A stretch of DNA of 64,000 nucleotides from Helicobacter sp. MIT 99-5507. GTDB taxonomy: Bacteria > Campylobacterota > Campylobacteria > Campylobacterales > Helicobacteraceae. The DNA lies in the NCBI RefSeq assembly GCF_003364295.1, contig NZ_NXLO01000002.1:186001-250000 (forward strand). Reading direction: 5' to 3'. Position numbers and translations under genes: made by a program. This document shows positions 30,357 to 40,283 of this stretch, in pieces. The notes beneath the pieces were generated by a model. The model did no database searches. It saw only the letters and a program-made list of their open reading frames with translations, and was not told the origin of the DNA. Position 1 is the first letter of the stretch. Each line of letters starts with the position of its first letter.

Positions 30357-30369
30357 TCTAAATATTTTT

Positions 30370-30414
30370 ATACAAGGGTGAGATTCTAGATTCTACAGAA
30401 TCTCACCCTTGTAT
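30370..30414 (+). terminator. Strong hairpin after the gamma-carbonic-anhydrase gene
   Basis: A perfect 18-base inverted repeat (arms 30370-30387 and 30397-30414) with a 9-base loop lies 14 bases after the stop. The arms contain AGATTCT/AGAATCT. There is no long T-run. The rest of the 276-base gap to metB shows no gene. Confidence 0.75.
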
Positions 30415-30632
30415 CATTTAACACAAGATAAAATAATTTTTCAATCTATAGATTTCTACGAGATGAAAAGTCTATTACAATTACTAAAATCACAGAATCC
30501 TAAAAAATCATTACATGCAAAGTTTTAAGGCTTTTATTTAAATATTCATATCTTTTTTGATTAAAATAGTAAAATCACTCTTCTGCTTATTATGAAACAA
30601 TTTTATTAAAGTAAAAAATAAGGATTTATAAA

Positions 30633-31790
30633 ATGAAAGAAAATTTAGCCTTTGAAAGCTTGCTAATACATGCAGGCAAAACAACTGATAGCCTCACAGG
30701 AGCAGTAAATCGCCCTATATATCAAACATCAACTTTTAAGCAAAAAGCACTAGGAGAACATTTAGGCTATGAATATTCACGCACCAAAAATCCTACAAGA
30801 GAAGGAGTAGAAAGCCTCATAACTGCTCTTGAGGGAGCAAAATTTGGCTTTGCTTTTGCATCGGGTATGGCTGCACTTGCAACTACTTTGTCACTTTTTA
30901 AAAGTGGTGATGAGATTATTATCTTAAGTAATGTTTATGGAGGCACTTTTAGACTCATAGATAAGGTATTTTCAAATTTTAATATCATTTATAGAATCTT
31001 TGAAGAAAAGGATATAAGCAAACTTGAGGATTTTATAAGCAATAAAACCAAAGCTATACTTTATGAAACTCCAGCTAATCCGCTTTTGAATGTAGTAAGT
31101 ATAGAGCAAATTTCAAGCATAGCTAAGAAAAAAGGTATTTTAAGCATAGTGGATAACACTTTTATGAGTCCCTACTTGCAGAATCCTTTAAAATTTGGTG
31201 CTGATATAGTAGTGCATTCTGCGACTAAATATCTTGGTGGGCATAGTGATTTAGTAGCTGGACTTGTGGTATGTAATGATGAATTGCTTGGCGAGAGACT
31301 TGGCTTTTTACAAAACTCAATAGGAGCCGTGCTTGCACCAAATGATAGCTTTTTGCTTATAAGGGGTATTAAAACCTTAGCACTTCGCATGCAAAGACAT
31401 AGTGAAAATACTCTTTTCTTAGCAGAGTTTCTAAGCAAGCATGAGGCAGTATCAAAAGTGTATTATCCAGGATTAAAAAGTGATGAAAACTATACTTTGC
31501 ACAATAAACAGGCAAAAAGTGGGGGCGGAATGCTAAGTTTTGTGCTTAAAAAGAATTATGATTATAAAACTTTTTTTAAAAGCACAAATATTATTACCTT
31601 AGCTGAGAGCTTAGGAGGAGTTGAGAGCTTGCTTTGCCATCCAGCTTCTATGACACATGCAAGTATTCCAAGAGAAATTCGGCTAAAAATGGGTATAGAA
31701 GATGAGCTTATAAGACTTTCTGTAGGTATAGAGGATAAAGAAGATTTAAAAGCTGATTTAAATGAAGCTATACAAAGGGCTAAACTTTGA
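30633..31790 (+). CDS. metB: Cystathionine gamma-synthase/lyase family PLP enzyme
   Basis: The 385-residue protein belongs to the Cys/Met metabolism PLP family. The PLP lysine lies in HSATKYLGGHSD, with YSRTKNPTREG and ETPANPLL near the active site. Beside a cysteine-synthase-like gene it may act as cystathionine gamma-lyase in reverse transsulfuration (MccB) or as gamma-synthase; sequence alone does not decide. AAGGA precedes the ATG; the next gene overlaps by 4 bases. Fewer AGATTCT/AGAATCT words occur here than in neighbouring genes. Confidence 0.85.
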   Translation: MKENLAFESLLIHAGKTTDSLTGAVNRPIYQTSTFKQKALGEHLGYEYSRTKNPTREGVESLITALEGAKFGFAFASGMAALATTLSLFKSGDEIIILSNVYGGTFRLIDKVFSNFNIIYRIFEEKDISKLEDFISNKTKAILYETPANPLLNVVSIEQISSIAKKKGILSIVDNTFMSPYLQNPLKFGADIVVHSATKYLGGHSDLVAGLVVCNDELLGERLGFLQNSIGAVLAPNDSFLLIRGIKTLALRMQRHSENTLFLAEFLSKHEAVSKVYYPGLKSDENYTLHNKQAKSGGGMLSFVLKKNYDYKTFFKSTNIITLAESLGGVESLLCHPASMTHASIPREIRLKMGIEDELIRLSVGIEDKEDLKADLNEAIQRAKL

Positions 31791-32692
31791 TATACCAAAG
31801 TATAAGTGAATTTGTAGGTGATACGCCTCTTTTAAAGTTAAATAAAATAGAAATTCCAAATAACAATTCTATCTATGCTAAATGTGAGTTTAAAAATCCA
31901 GCAGGAGGCATAAAAGATCGCTTTGCTTTTTTTGCTTTTAAAAAACTTTTTAAAGCAGGCAAGATAAATAAAAATAGCATTATAGTAGAGGCAAGTGCTG
32001 GCAATACAGGACTTGGTGTAGCCTTGGCAGCCATTGAATATGGTATAGAGGCTATTATATTTGTGCCTGAAAAATTTAGCCTTGAGAAACAAATTTTAAT
32101 GCGAGCTTTAGGTGCAAAAGTCATACTCACTCCCAAAGATGAGGGTATGCAAGGAGCAAATTTAAGAGCAAAAGAGTTTTTAGAAAAAACACCAAATGCA
32201 TTTAGTTTAGAGCAATTTAGCAACAAAGACAATCCGAGAGCTCATTATGAGCTTACTGCAAAAGAGATTTATGCAGATTTAGGTAAAAAAATTGATTATT
32301 TTATTTGTGGGGCTGGCACAGGTGGGACTTTTAGTGGAGTGGCTTCTTTTTTAAAAGAGCATATCAAAGATGTAAAATGTGTGCTTTGTGATCCAAAAGG
32401 CTCTATAATAGGTGGTGGAGAAAAAGGTGAGTCTCATATAGAAGGTATTGGTAATGATTTTATACCAAAAAATATGGATTTAAGCCTTATTGATAAAGTG
32501 ATTAAAATAGATGATAAAGAAGCATATATCGGACTTAGAATACTAGCAAAAAAAGAAGGAATCTTAGCTGGTATTAGTTCAGGAGCTTGTCTTAGTGCTG
32601 CCTTAAAACTATCTGAAAATATAGAAAATAGAAATATAGTTATCATTTTAGCTGATAGCTTACAAAATTATCTAAGTAAGAACCTCATTTAA
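31787..32692 (+). CDS. cysK: Cysteine synthase / cystathionine beta-synthase family PLP enzyme
   Basis: A fold-type II PLP enzyme of 301 residues. GGIKDRFAF contains the PLP lysine, EASAGNTG is the substrate loop and GAGTGGTFSGV the phosphate loop. Combined with metB it may be O-acetylserine-dependent cystathionine beta-synthase (MccA type) or plain CysK/CysM. The pair corresponds to HP0106-HP0107 in reversed transsulfuration. The ATG overlaps the metB stop. Confidence 0.85.
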   Translation: MIYQSISEFVGDTPLLKLNKIEIPNNNSIYAKCEFKNPAGGIKDRFAFFAFKKLFKAGKINKNSIIVEASAGNTGLGVALAAIEYGIEAIIFVPEKFSLEKQILMRALGAKVILTPKDEGMQGANLRAKEFLEKTPNAFSLEQFSNKDNPRAHYELTAKEIYADLGKKIDYFICGAGTGGTFSGVASFLKEHIKDVKCVLCDPKGSIIGGGEKGESHIEGIGNDFIPKNMDLSLIDKVIKIDDKEAYIGLRILAKKEGILAGISSGACLSAALKLSENIENRNIVIILADSLQNYLSKNLI

Positions 32693-32790
32693 GGCTTACA
32701 AAATAAATCTTTATATACTTAATACCAGCTATGTATGAGAATTTATTGTTCTTATATTTAGGGAGAATCTATCATTTTTAAAAAAGTTAG

Positions 32791-32818
32791 ATTCTAGATT
32801 CTATATAGAATCTAGAAT
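32791..32818. terminator. 28-base perfect palindrome between convergent cysK and lctP
   Basis: ATTCTAGATTCTA is followed by TA and by its exact inverse, giving a 13-base stem between two convergent genes. It probably terminates both. It consists of overlapping copies of the AGATTCT word in inverted orientation. Confidence 0.75.
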
Positions 32819-32820
32819 AT

Positions 32821-34575
32821 CTATTTTACTTTAGGCACTATATCTGGGATTATGCCGTTTAAGAAAAAGGCAATAATGCAAGTCCAAATACCTATTAAGA
32901 TGATAAAAGCTACGGAATATTTAAATGTAAATTTAAATAAGTCTGATTCCTTGCCTGCAAGTCCCACTGCAGCACAAGCTATAGCTATACTTTGAGGGCT
33001 TATCATCTTACCTACTACCCCACCTACTGAGTTTGCTGCTAAGAAAAGAGCTTCTTTTATACCAAGCTCATTAGCTGAAACTTTTTGCAATGTTCCAAAA
33101 AGCAAGTTTGCACTTGTATCAGATCCTGTTAAAAATACTCCTATCCAACCAATTACAGGACTAAAGAAAGCAAAAGCCGAGCCTGTTTCAGAAAAAGCTT
33201 TACCTAAAGTGCCGCTCATACCTGAATTTTTAGAAATAAATGCAAAGGCAACTACAAGCCCTATAGTAATACAAGGCATTGCCATTTCTTTTAGAGTATC
33301 TCCTAGAGCTTCTTCAGCTACACTTGATTTGATCCTTAAAAAAGCTATAGTTAAAAAAGCAGCTACTAAGATAGCTGTTCCAGCTTGAAAAGCAATGAAG
33401 TTTATACCTAAGTTTAAGCCCACTGCCTTACCATCTGGATCGATTATGCCTCCTGTAAGACTATTAAATGCCATAGTTACTTGAGTGTAGTTAAGCACAC
33501 CAATTTGATTATAACCTATTGTAGCCTTAGTTGCTTCATCAATGATAGGTTTAATAGTAAAGAATAAACTTTCAGCTGGCAAGCTTGTGATATTTTCATT
33601 AAACATTTGAGTTTTGATTTCAAATACAGCTTTAAACCAAGGTTGAGTCCAAATGACTATACAAATAATAAGCAAGATAAATGGAAGCCAAGCTTTAAAT
33701 ACTTTGCCAAATTCAAGTCGCTCGTGATTTGAAAAATCTTTTAAATCATCAAGTCTAAAGATATTTTCAGGTGACCAGAATTTTAAAAAGATAGTGGTGC
33801 AAGCAAGTGAAACTACAGCTGAAACGATATCAGGAAGCTCTGCTCCAAGGTAGTTTGAGCTTATAAACTGCGTAGTAGTAAAGCTTATAGCTGCTACTAA
33901 AATAGCTGGAAAAGTTTCTTTTACACCTTTAAAGCCATCCATCAAAAATACAATAAAAAATGGAATTGTTAAACTAAGTGGCACAAGCATACGACCAACC
34001 ATCGCGGAAACTGCATGTTGCTCAACGCCAACTAAATTTGCCATAGCAATGATAGGAATCCCAACCGCACCAAAAGCAACAGGTGCAGTATTTGCTATCA
34101 AACAAAGTCCAGCTGCATAAAGTGGCTTTAGTCCAAGACCCACAAGTAATGCTGCAGTGATAGCCACAGGACCACCAAAACCAATAGCTCCTTCCAAGAA
34201 TGAACCAAAACAAAATCCTATCAAAATTACTTGGATTCTATGATCTGGAGTGATTGTCATAACGCTTTGTTTTATCACCTCAAAAGAACCGCTTTTAACT
34301 GAAAGCTTATAAAGAAATATAGCTGCAATGATAATCCAAGCAATAGGCCACATACCTTGAGCAAAACCTTGCACAAAACTTGCACCAATAAGCGAAAAAG
34401 GCATATCATAAGTAAAAAATGCTATCAAAGTTGCTACTATAACGGTGATAAAACCTGCCTGGTAACCTTTGAGCTTAAAAACAAGCAAACAAAGTAAAAA
34501 GCACAATATAGGTATAAAAGCCATAAATGCACTTAACCAGATACTACCCAATGGATCAAAATTTTGAATAAACAT
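32821..34575 (-). CDS. lctP: L-lactate permease LctP
   Basis: A proton-coupled lactate transporter with about thirteen membrane helices and 584 residues, usual for the family. The family stretch FLEGAIGFGGPVAI and SPQSIAIACAAVGL near the C-terminus are visible. The start is the ATG at 34575, with AGAAGGAG seven bases upstream; a longer frame from 34605 lacks such a site. No lactate-utilisation (lut) genes are adjacent. Word usage resembles metB-cysK more than the rest of the window. Confidence 0.93.
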   Translation of the reverse strand: MFIQNFDPLGSIWLSAFMAFIPILCFLLCLLVFKLKGYQAGFITVIVATLIAFFTYDMPFSLIGASFVQGFAQGMWPIAWIIIAAIFLYKLSVKSGSFEVIKQSVMTITPDHRIQVILIGFCFGSFLEGAIGFGGPVAITAALLVGLGLKPLYAAGLCLIANTAPVAFGAVGIPIIAMANLVGVEQHAVSAMVGRMLVPLSLTIPFFIVFLMDGFKGVKETFPAILVAAISFTTTQFISSNYLGAELPDIVSAVVSLACTTIFLKFWSPENIFRLDDLKDFSNHERLEFGKVFKAWLPFILLIICIVIWTQPWFKAVFEIKTQMFNENITSLPAESLFFTIKPIIDEATKATIGYNQIGVLNYTQVTMAFNSLTGGIIDPDGKAVGLNLGINFIAFQAGTAILVAAFLTIAFLRIKSSVAEEALGDTLKEMAMPCITIGLVVAFAFISKNSGMSGTLGKAFSETGSAFAFFSPVIGWIGVFLTGSDTSANLLFGTLQKVSANELGIKEALFLAANSVGGVVGKMISPQSIAIACAAVGLAGKESDLFKFTFKYSVAFIILIGIWTCIIAFFLNGIIPDIVPKVK

Positions 34576-34710
34576 AAACAAACTCCTTCTAAAAACATAT
34601 TCCAATGAATAGATGATTCTAAACTAAAAATTGAGTAATATTATGAAATATTAAAAAAAACATACTCAAGTATCTATTTTTTGGTAACATTTTTTATAAA
34701 AAGGAATAAA

Positions 34711-35175
34711 ATGAATAAAATTAAAGCTGGAGATAAAGCACCTATATTTAATGCTAAAAATCAGGATAATAAGGATATATCATTATATAGCTTTGGAAAT
34801 AAAACTATTATTTTATATTTTTATCCAAAGGATATGACAAAGGGTTGCACGATTGAAAATAAAGAATTTAGTGAATTGATAAAAGAATTTGATATACTAG
34901 ATGCGGTAATCATAGGTATTAGTCCAGATAGCATAGAATCTCATAAAAAATTTATTACAAAAGAAAATCTAAAACAAATGCTAATTAGCGATAGCACAAA
35001 AGAAATTGCGAATTCATATGGAGTATGGGTAGAAAAAAGCATGTATGGAAGAAAATATATGGGCATATTGCGTTCAACCTTTATAATAAAAGATGGAATC
35101 ATAAAAGAAGCATTTTATAATGTAAAATCAAGCGGACATGCAGAAAAGATTCTAAATATGCTTAAAAATTTTTGA
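34711..35175 (+). CDS. bcp: Bcp-type peroxiredoxin
   Basis: The 154-residue thiol peroxidase has the peroxidatic cysteine in MTKGCTIENKEF, where most Bcp proteins read TPGCT. No second conserved cysteine is present, so it is a 1-Cys type that needs an external thiol. The start is the ATG at 34711 with AAAAAGGA just upstream; an upstream TTG extension has no such site. Confidence 0.9.
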   Translation: MNKIKAGDKAPIFNAKNQDNKDISLYSFGNKTIILYFYPKDMTKGCTIENKEFSELIKEFDILDAVIIGISPDSIESHKKFITKENLKQMLISDSTKEIANSYGVWVEKSMYGRKYMGILRSTFIIKDGIIKEAFYNVKSSGHAEKILNMLKNF

Positions 35176-35185
35176 GATTAATACA

Positions 35186-35962
35186 ATGGAAAATACAGAT
35201 ATCCAAGAATTAACAGAATTTTTGATGGACTATGCAATCTCTATGCTATCTGTTGGGACTTATACTGCTAGAGTCATCAAATGCACAACAAGAATTGGCA
35301 AGGCTTTTGGATATGAAGTGCATATTTCTATCTTTTCAAGAAATATTACAATTAGTGTTTTTGCAAAGCAAGATTATTCACTGCAAAGAACCTATGTAAG
35401 AACATATAAAGAATCTGCCATAAACTTCAATAATATATCTTTATTAAGTGCTCTTAGCTGGCATGCATATGATGAGAAAGTAACGCTAAAACAAATAAAA
35501 AAACTATATGAAAAAATTATACACAAAAAGCATTATGGTTATTTTAGCACTTTAGCATTGACTTGCTTTGCGCATTCTGCGTTTTGTAAGCTATTTGGCG
35601 GGGATCTAGAATCAATGCCAATCGTATTTGTATCCACTTTTATAGGATTTAATTTAAAAAAGATTCTACTAATGATTAATGTTGATATTAGATTTGTTTT
35701 TGCACTTTGTGCATTTGCTGCTTCAATGACTGCATATATTGGCACAACTATAATAGCTAGCAAAACTCCTGATGTAGCCATAGGTACAAGTGTATTATTT
35801 TTGATACCAGGAGTTTATCTAATCAATTCTGTAATAGATATATTAGATGGACATTATCTAATTGGAATCTCAAGGGCAGTAAGCACATTTATTATTATAT
35901 GCTGTATTGCGATTGGACTTTATATCACACTTAGCATTACTGGCATTAGAATGGAGTATTAA
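35186..35962 (+). CDS. ThrE/YjjP-type exporter component (large part)
   Basis: The 258-residue protein has a soluble N-terminal part with the family sequence LSVGTYTARVIKCTTRIG and four to five membrane helices in the C-terminal half. In many bacteria ThrE is one chain; here it is split as in E. coli YjjP/YjjB, implicated in dicarboxylate or amino-acid export. It follows the peroxiredoxin gene closely. Confidence 0.8.
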   Translation: MENTDIQELTEFLMDYAISMLSVGTYTARVIKCTTRIGKAFGYEVHISIFSRNITISVFAKQDYSLQRTYVRTYKESAINFNNISLLSALSWHAYDEKVTLKQIKKLYEKIIHKKHYGYFSTLALTCFAHSAFCKLFGGDLESMPIVFVSTFIGFNLKKILLMINVDIRFVFALCAFAASMTAYIGTTIIASKTPDVAIGTSVLFLIPGVYLINSVIDILDGHYLIGISRAVSTFIIICCIAIGLYITLSITGIRMEY

Positions 35963-36469
35963 ATGGAGATTTTAATATCTGTGCTTATTGATGGTGGATT
36001 TGCCGCTATTGCTGGGCTTGGTTTTGCTTTTGGTTGTAATCCTCCTATAAAAACATTATTTCTATCTGCGTTACTTGCATCAATAGCTCATGCTAGTAGA
36101 TTCTACCTTTTGCATCATATTGGAATTGCAAGTGCAACTTTTATAGCTGCATTTTTTATTGGATTGCTAGGATTAATATTTGCAAAAAAAACAAAATGTC
36201 CTATGGAGATTATTACATTCCCTGCACTTTTGCCTATGATACCAGGAATGTATGCGTATAGGACTATATTATCTATTGCATCTTTTGGAAATGAAGATAA
36301 CTTAGAAATACAATATAAACTGCTTATAGAAATAACAAACAATCTAATGACTACTATTTCTGTAGCATTTGCACTTGCTGTTGGAATCTCAATCACACTT
36401 ATTATATTTCATGAACAAAGCTTAATGATGACTAGAAAAAGTTTCAGAAAAGAGAGTTTAGAAAAGTAG
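35963..36469 (+). CDS. ThrE/YjjB-type exporter component (small part)
   Basis: A 168-residue membrane protein with about five helices and the family motif PALLPMIPGMYAYR. Its ATG starts at the base after the partner's stop, so the two subunits are probably made together and form one transporter. Confidence 0.8.
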   Translation: MEILISVLIDGGFAAIAGLGFAFGCNPPIKTLFLSALLASIAHASRFYLLHHIGIASATFIAAFFIGLLGLIFAKKTKCPMEIITFPALLPMIPGMYAYRTILSIASFGNEDNLEIQYKLLIEITNNLMTTISVAFALAVGISITLIIFHEQSLMMTRKSFRKESLEK

Positions 36470-36519
36470 TTATAGATATAAAATATATCTATAAACTTAT
36501 AAAAGGGGAGAGTTTGTTA

Positions 36520-38487
36520 TTATTGATTTAATTTCAAGCTCTCTAAAAATGTTGCTTCATCATCATCGTTATAATCAGCATTAGAATTAGAAGGTGTAGT
36601 TTCTTTTGATGTATCAACTTGTTTATTTTTTTTCACATCTTTTGTTTTTAATTCTGGATTGTATTTAATAACCCTGTTTCTTCCACTCTCTTTAGCTTTA
36701 TATAAAGCTAAATCAGCTTGATTAATACACTCCCAAATATCTCTTGAGAAATCAGGCATAGCTGAAACACCTATACTAACAGATTTTGGGAATGTGATTT
36801 CTATCGTATCAGATTCGCTAGATGAATTTGCAGGACAACTTTTTGCAGAAATAAATAATGTTCTAATTTTTTCTGCAATCATTTGAGCATCTTTCATATC
36901 ACAACCCTCTAAAATCACGACAAATTCTTCACCACCATATCTAAAAAGTCTATCATTAGCTCTAATTGCTTTCCTTATAGTATCTGTTAATAAGCGAATA
37001 GCTGCATCACCTATAGCATGCCCATATGTATCATTTACCTTTTTAAAATGATCGATATCAAGCATTAATACACCAAAATTTACATATTGTTTCAACTTAG
37101 CATCTACTAATAATGCATATTTTTCTAAATACAATCTATTATATGCCTTTGTTAGTGGATCAGTATATGATGCTTCTTCTATACTTTTTACAAGTATATT
37201 ATTTCTAATAATTGGTCTTGCTTCACGAATATAATTGTAGATTCTAACAATAGAATTCTCTTTTTCTATCAGATCTTTTTTAGAATTAAATGCAATTGAG
37301 TAATAAAATACTATATCACTAGATATAAAGATTTTTAAGTCAATAACATTTAGCTGTTCAATTGATGTAGATATAAATATACATCCTTTTCCATCATCAA
37401 ATAATATATTTGGATTAGCCACTTCAAAACGATTTTCTATGCTTTTTACATCCCCAACAACAATTTTACTCTCACCATTGCTATCGACCCTATATCCACT
37501 TACTATATTTCCATCTATAATTTCTGAAAAAATCAAATATTTATACTTAATATACCTTGATATTACATCTTGAATCTCTCTACAAACTTCTGAATTATGC
37601 CTTGCTGCTTCTATTTTATTTTTGAATAAAAATAAATTTGTTATCTCTGCTATTAATCCTGCGATTCTAAGTAATGGGTTGTTGCTATATGAGCTCTTTT
37701 TATAAACAAAAATAGATGCTATTTTTGCATCAATTGATGTAATACTTTTATCCAATACTTCTAATAATTTATTAGCTGCTTTTGTAGCTTCACCAAAAAT
37801 ACCTATACCTTGACTTTTTATTCTAATTGCAAAATTTCCATCAGTGGCACTTTGAACTGCTGCTTTCATGTTATATACAAGTCTTGTAAATGAATTAATG
37901 CTAAATAACATTACAAACATCAAGATAAGTGATGCAACGCCTATTATCACTAATAACTCTATTTTCATAGAATTATATATAGCAAATATTGCATCATACA
38001 TTATAAAAGATGTGCTGACAATTCCTGCAAGATCTCCAACTTTTAATCCACTATGACATTCCAAACAAGTATCAGAAGCTATAATAGGGGCGGACACTCT
38101 TATTTGATATTGATTAGTGCCATCTATTTTGGCAATCGATGATTCGATAGATTTTGTTAGATTTACCTTTCTTTCTATAAGATCTCTTAGAGAATCTCTT
38201 TTTCTTCCTAGCCCATCACTTATTGCATCGCTTCTATAATACCAAAGATCTTTAAACCCTGCTTGACTTCTTAGAATATCATATACAAAAATATCATGAG
38301 AAGGCGCATTATACATAATATTGCTACTTGGCTTAAAAGCAAACCTTATTGTGCTAGATAATTGCGATGAAAGCGCATTAATATATTGATTTTTAACATA
38401 TGAATCTAGCTTGTATAATAAAAAAAAGCTAAACGCACTCAATATAATTGCAGATAATATAAAAACTTTTAATCTAGTAAAAAACAC
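36520..38487 (-). CDS. Membrane diguanylate cyclase with periplasmic haem-c-type (CxxCH) sensor
   Basis: The 655-residue protein has a membrane helix at 5-25, a periplasmic domain of ~150 residues containing CLECH (C141, C144, H145) as in DUF3365/Tll0287-like haem sensors, a second helix at ~177-198, a HAMP-like stretch, a middle sensory region and a GGDEF domain. The catalytic loop is GGEEF at 518-522, and an RxxD inhibitory site (509-512) lies exactly five residues before it, so it should be active and c-di-GMP-inhibited. A 50-residue disordered acidic tail follows. The signal could be redox state or gas binding; this is inferred. Confidence 0.85.
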   Translation of the reverse strand: MFFTRLKVFILSAIILSAFSFFLLYKLDSYVKNQYINALSSQLSSTIRFAFKPSSNIMYNAPSHDIFVYDILRSQAGFKDLWYYRSDAISDGLGRKRDSLRDLIERKVNLTKSIESSIAKIDGTNQYQIRVSAPIIASDTCLECHSGLKVGDLAGIVSTSFIMYDAIFAIYNSMKIELLVIIGVASLILMFVMLFSINSFTRLVYNMKAAVQSATDGNFAIRIKSQGIGIFGEATKAANKLLEVLDKSITSIDAKIASIFVYKKSSYSNNPLLRIAGLIAEITNLFLFKNKIEAARHNSEVCREIQDVISRYIKYKYLIFSEIIDGNIVSGYRVDSNGESKIVVGDVKSIENRFEVANPNILFDDGKGCIFISTSIEQLNVIDLKIFISSDIVFYYSIAFNSKKDLIEKENSIVRIYNYIREARPIIRNNILVKSIEEASYTDPLTKAYNRLYLEKYALLVDAKLKQYVNFGVLMLDIDHFKKVNDTYGHAIGDAAIRLLTDTIRKAIRANDRLFRYGGEEFVVILEGCDMKDAQMIAEKIRTLFISAKSCPANSSSESDTIEITFPKSVSIGVSAMPDFSRDIWECINQADLALYKAKESGRNRVIKYNPELKTKDVKKNKQVDTSKETTPSNSNADYNDDDEATFLESLKLNQ

Positions 38488-38498
38488 TTTATTTCCCC

Positions 38499-40283
38499 TT
38501 ACTCTACTGTTACACTTTTTGCTAAATTTCTAGGCATATCTACATCATTTCCAAGCCTTATTGCAATTTCAAGTGCTAGAATCTGTAATACAATCATCAT
38601 AGCAAAAAATTCTTCCATGTAGCTATCAAATTTATCAATAAATACCATATCATCAGCAACTTCATCATATTCTTGAGCAATAATGCAAATTGTAGCATCT
38701 CTAGCACTAAGCTCTTGTGTATTATTTTTAATTTTATCATACAATAAATGCTTTGGCATTAAGCTAACACAAAATAATTCACTATCAGCTAATGCTATTG
38801 GTCCATGTTTCATCTCGCCACCTGGATATCCCTCTGCATGCAAATAACTAATCTCTTTTAACTTCAATGCACCTTCTAATGCTAATGGATAAAATATATC
38901 TCTACCAATAAAAAAGAATCCATGACCATGTAAATATCTTTTGGATAATTTTTTCAGCTTATCGTGCATAAAAGAACTAACTTTTGTTGCTTCTAATGAA
39001 TTTCGAATATTATCAACTTGTATCTTAATTTTTTCATTTGAAATAGTTTTTTTATGTTGTGCCATATAGATTCCAAGCATCCAAAGAAGTATCACTTGTG
39101 ATGAAAAAGCCTTAGTAGATGCGACACCTTTTTCTACGCCTGCTCTAGTTAATAAATAATATTTTGCCTCTCTAACAATAGAACTACTATCTACATTGCA
39201 TATAGCTAATGTTTTTAAACCACTTTTATTTGCTAATTTTAATGCCTCTAATGTATCTGCTGTCTCTCCACTTTGAGAAATAACAATAAATAGAGAATCT
39301 TTTTCTAAAATTGGCTCTGCATATCTAAACTCACTAGCAATAAAAACATCTGTTTTAATTTTTGCTTCTCGTTCATAAAGATATTTTGCGCTAAGTCCAG
39401 CATGATGACTCGTGCCACAAGCACAAATCACAACTCTATTGATACCATCTATAAAATCAAATGGAATCTCTAAATTGATACTATCATCTAAGATTCTACC
39501 TCTTATTGTATCTTGCAATATTTTATGTTGTTCATAAATTTCTTTTTCCATAAAATATCTATATCCATCTTTTTGTGAAGATATTTTCTCCCCACTCATA
39601 GGCTGAATATTTTTTAAATTATCAAATGAATTAATATCCATATACCCTACATCACCATCTTCTAAATAGCAGATTCTATCTACAATGCCAATAAGTGGAG
39701 TTGATGAACTTGCAAAATAAATCTCACTTCCATTTGAACCAATCAATAATGGCGAGCCATTTTTGGCATAAAATATTTTATCTGGCACGCTTTTTGTTAT
39801 CAACAAAATTGCATATGAGCCAATCAAAGTATCAATAGTATGTTTGAATGCTATTAGATGATTTGAATAAATGCTTAAATTTTCTTCAAAAAGATGGACT
39901 ATTACTTCTGTATCAGTTTGGCTTAAAAATTTTTTTCCTATGCTCTCAAGCTGTTTTTTAACCTCCAAAAAATTCTCAATAATTCCATTATGGACAACAC
40001 TGCTTACTTCGCCATAATGTGGATGTGCATTTATTTCTGTTGCTTTACCATGCGTCGCCCATCTTGTATGTCCTATCGCAACTCCAAAGCCATTTGATTG
40101 AAAATCTTTGCATTTCATTTCAAGATTTGTTAGCTTACCTGTAGTTTTAAATGTGGATAATGTATCATTACTAAGAATAGAGATTCCAGCACTATCATAT
40201 CCTCTATATTCAAGCTCTCTTAAGCCATCTAATACAACTTCTTTTTTTTCTTTATCACCTATATAGCCGATTATCCCGCACAT
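38499..40283 (-). CDS. glmS: Glutamine-fructose-6-phosphate aminotransferase
   Basis: GlmS makes glucosamine-6-phosphate for peptidoglycan and LPS. The 594 residues have the N-terminal nucleophile Cys (MCGIIGYIGD), a glutaminase domain with GHTRWATHGK, two SIS sugar-binding domains (SQSGETADTLEAL) and the C-terminal NLAKSVTVE. GGAAG precedes the ATG. No glmS ribozyme is expected or seen upstream. Confidence 0.97.
   Translation of the reverse strand: MCGIIGYIGDKEKKEVVLDGLRELEYRGYDSAGISILSNDTLSTFKTTGKLTNLEMKCKDFQSNGFGVAIGHTRWATHGKATEINAHPHYGEVSSVVHNGIIENFLEVKKQLESIGKKFLSQTDTEVIVHLFEENLSIYSNHLIAFKHTIDTLIGSYAILLITKSVPDKIFYAKNGSPLLIGSNGSEIYFASSSTPLIGIVDRICYLEDGDVGYMDINSFDNLKNIQPMSGEKISSQKDGYRYFMEKEIYEQHKILQDTIRGRILDDSINLEIPFDFIDGINRVVICACGTSHHAGLSAKYLYEREAKIKTDVFIASEFRYAEPILEKDSLFIVISQSGETADTLEALKLANKSGLKTLAICNVDSSSIVREAKYYLLTRAGVEKGVASTKAFSSQVILLWMLGIYMAQHKKTISNEKIKIQVDNIRNSLEATKVSSFMHDKLKKLSKRYLHGHGFFFIGRDIFYPLALEGALKLKEISYLHAEGYPGGEMKHGPIALADSELFCVSLMPKHLLYDKIKNNTQELSARDATICIIAQEYDEVADDMVFIDKFDSYMEEFFAMMIVLQILALEIAIRLGNDVDMPRNLAKSVTVE

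Noticed and set aside
34576-34605. Ten-codon extension of lctP
   Set aside because: AGAAGGAG lies inside it, seven bases before the ATG at 34575, so the later start is right.
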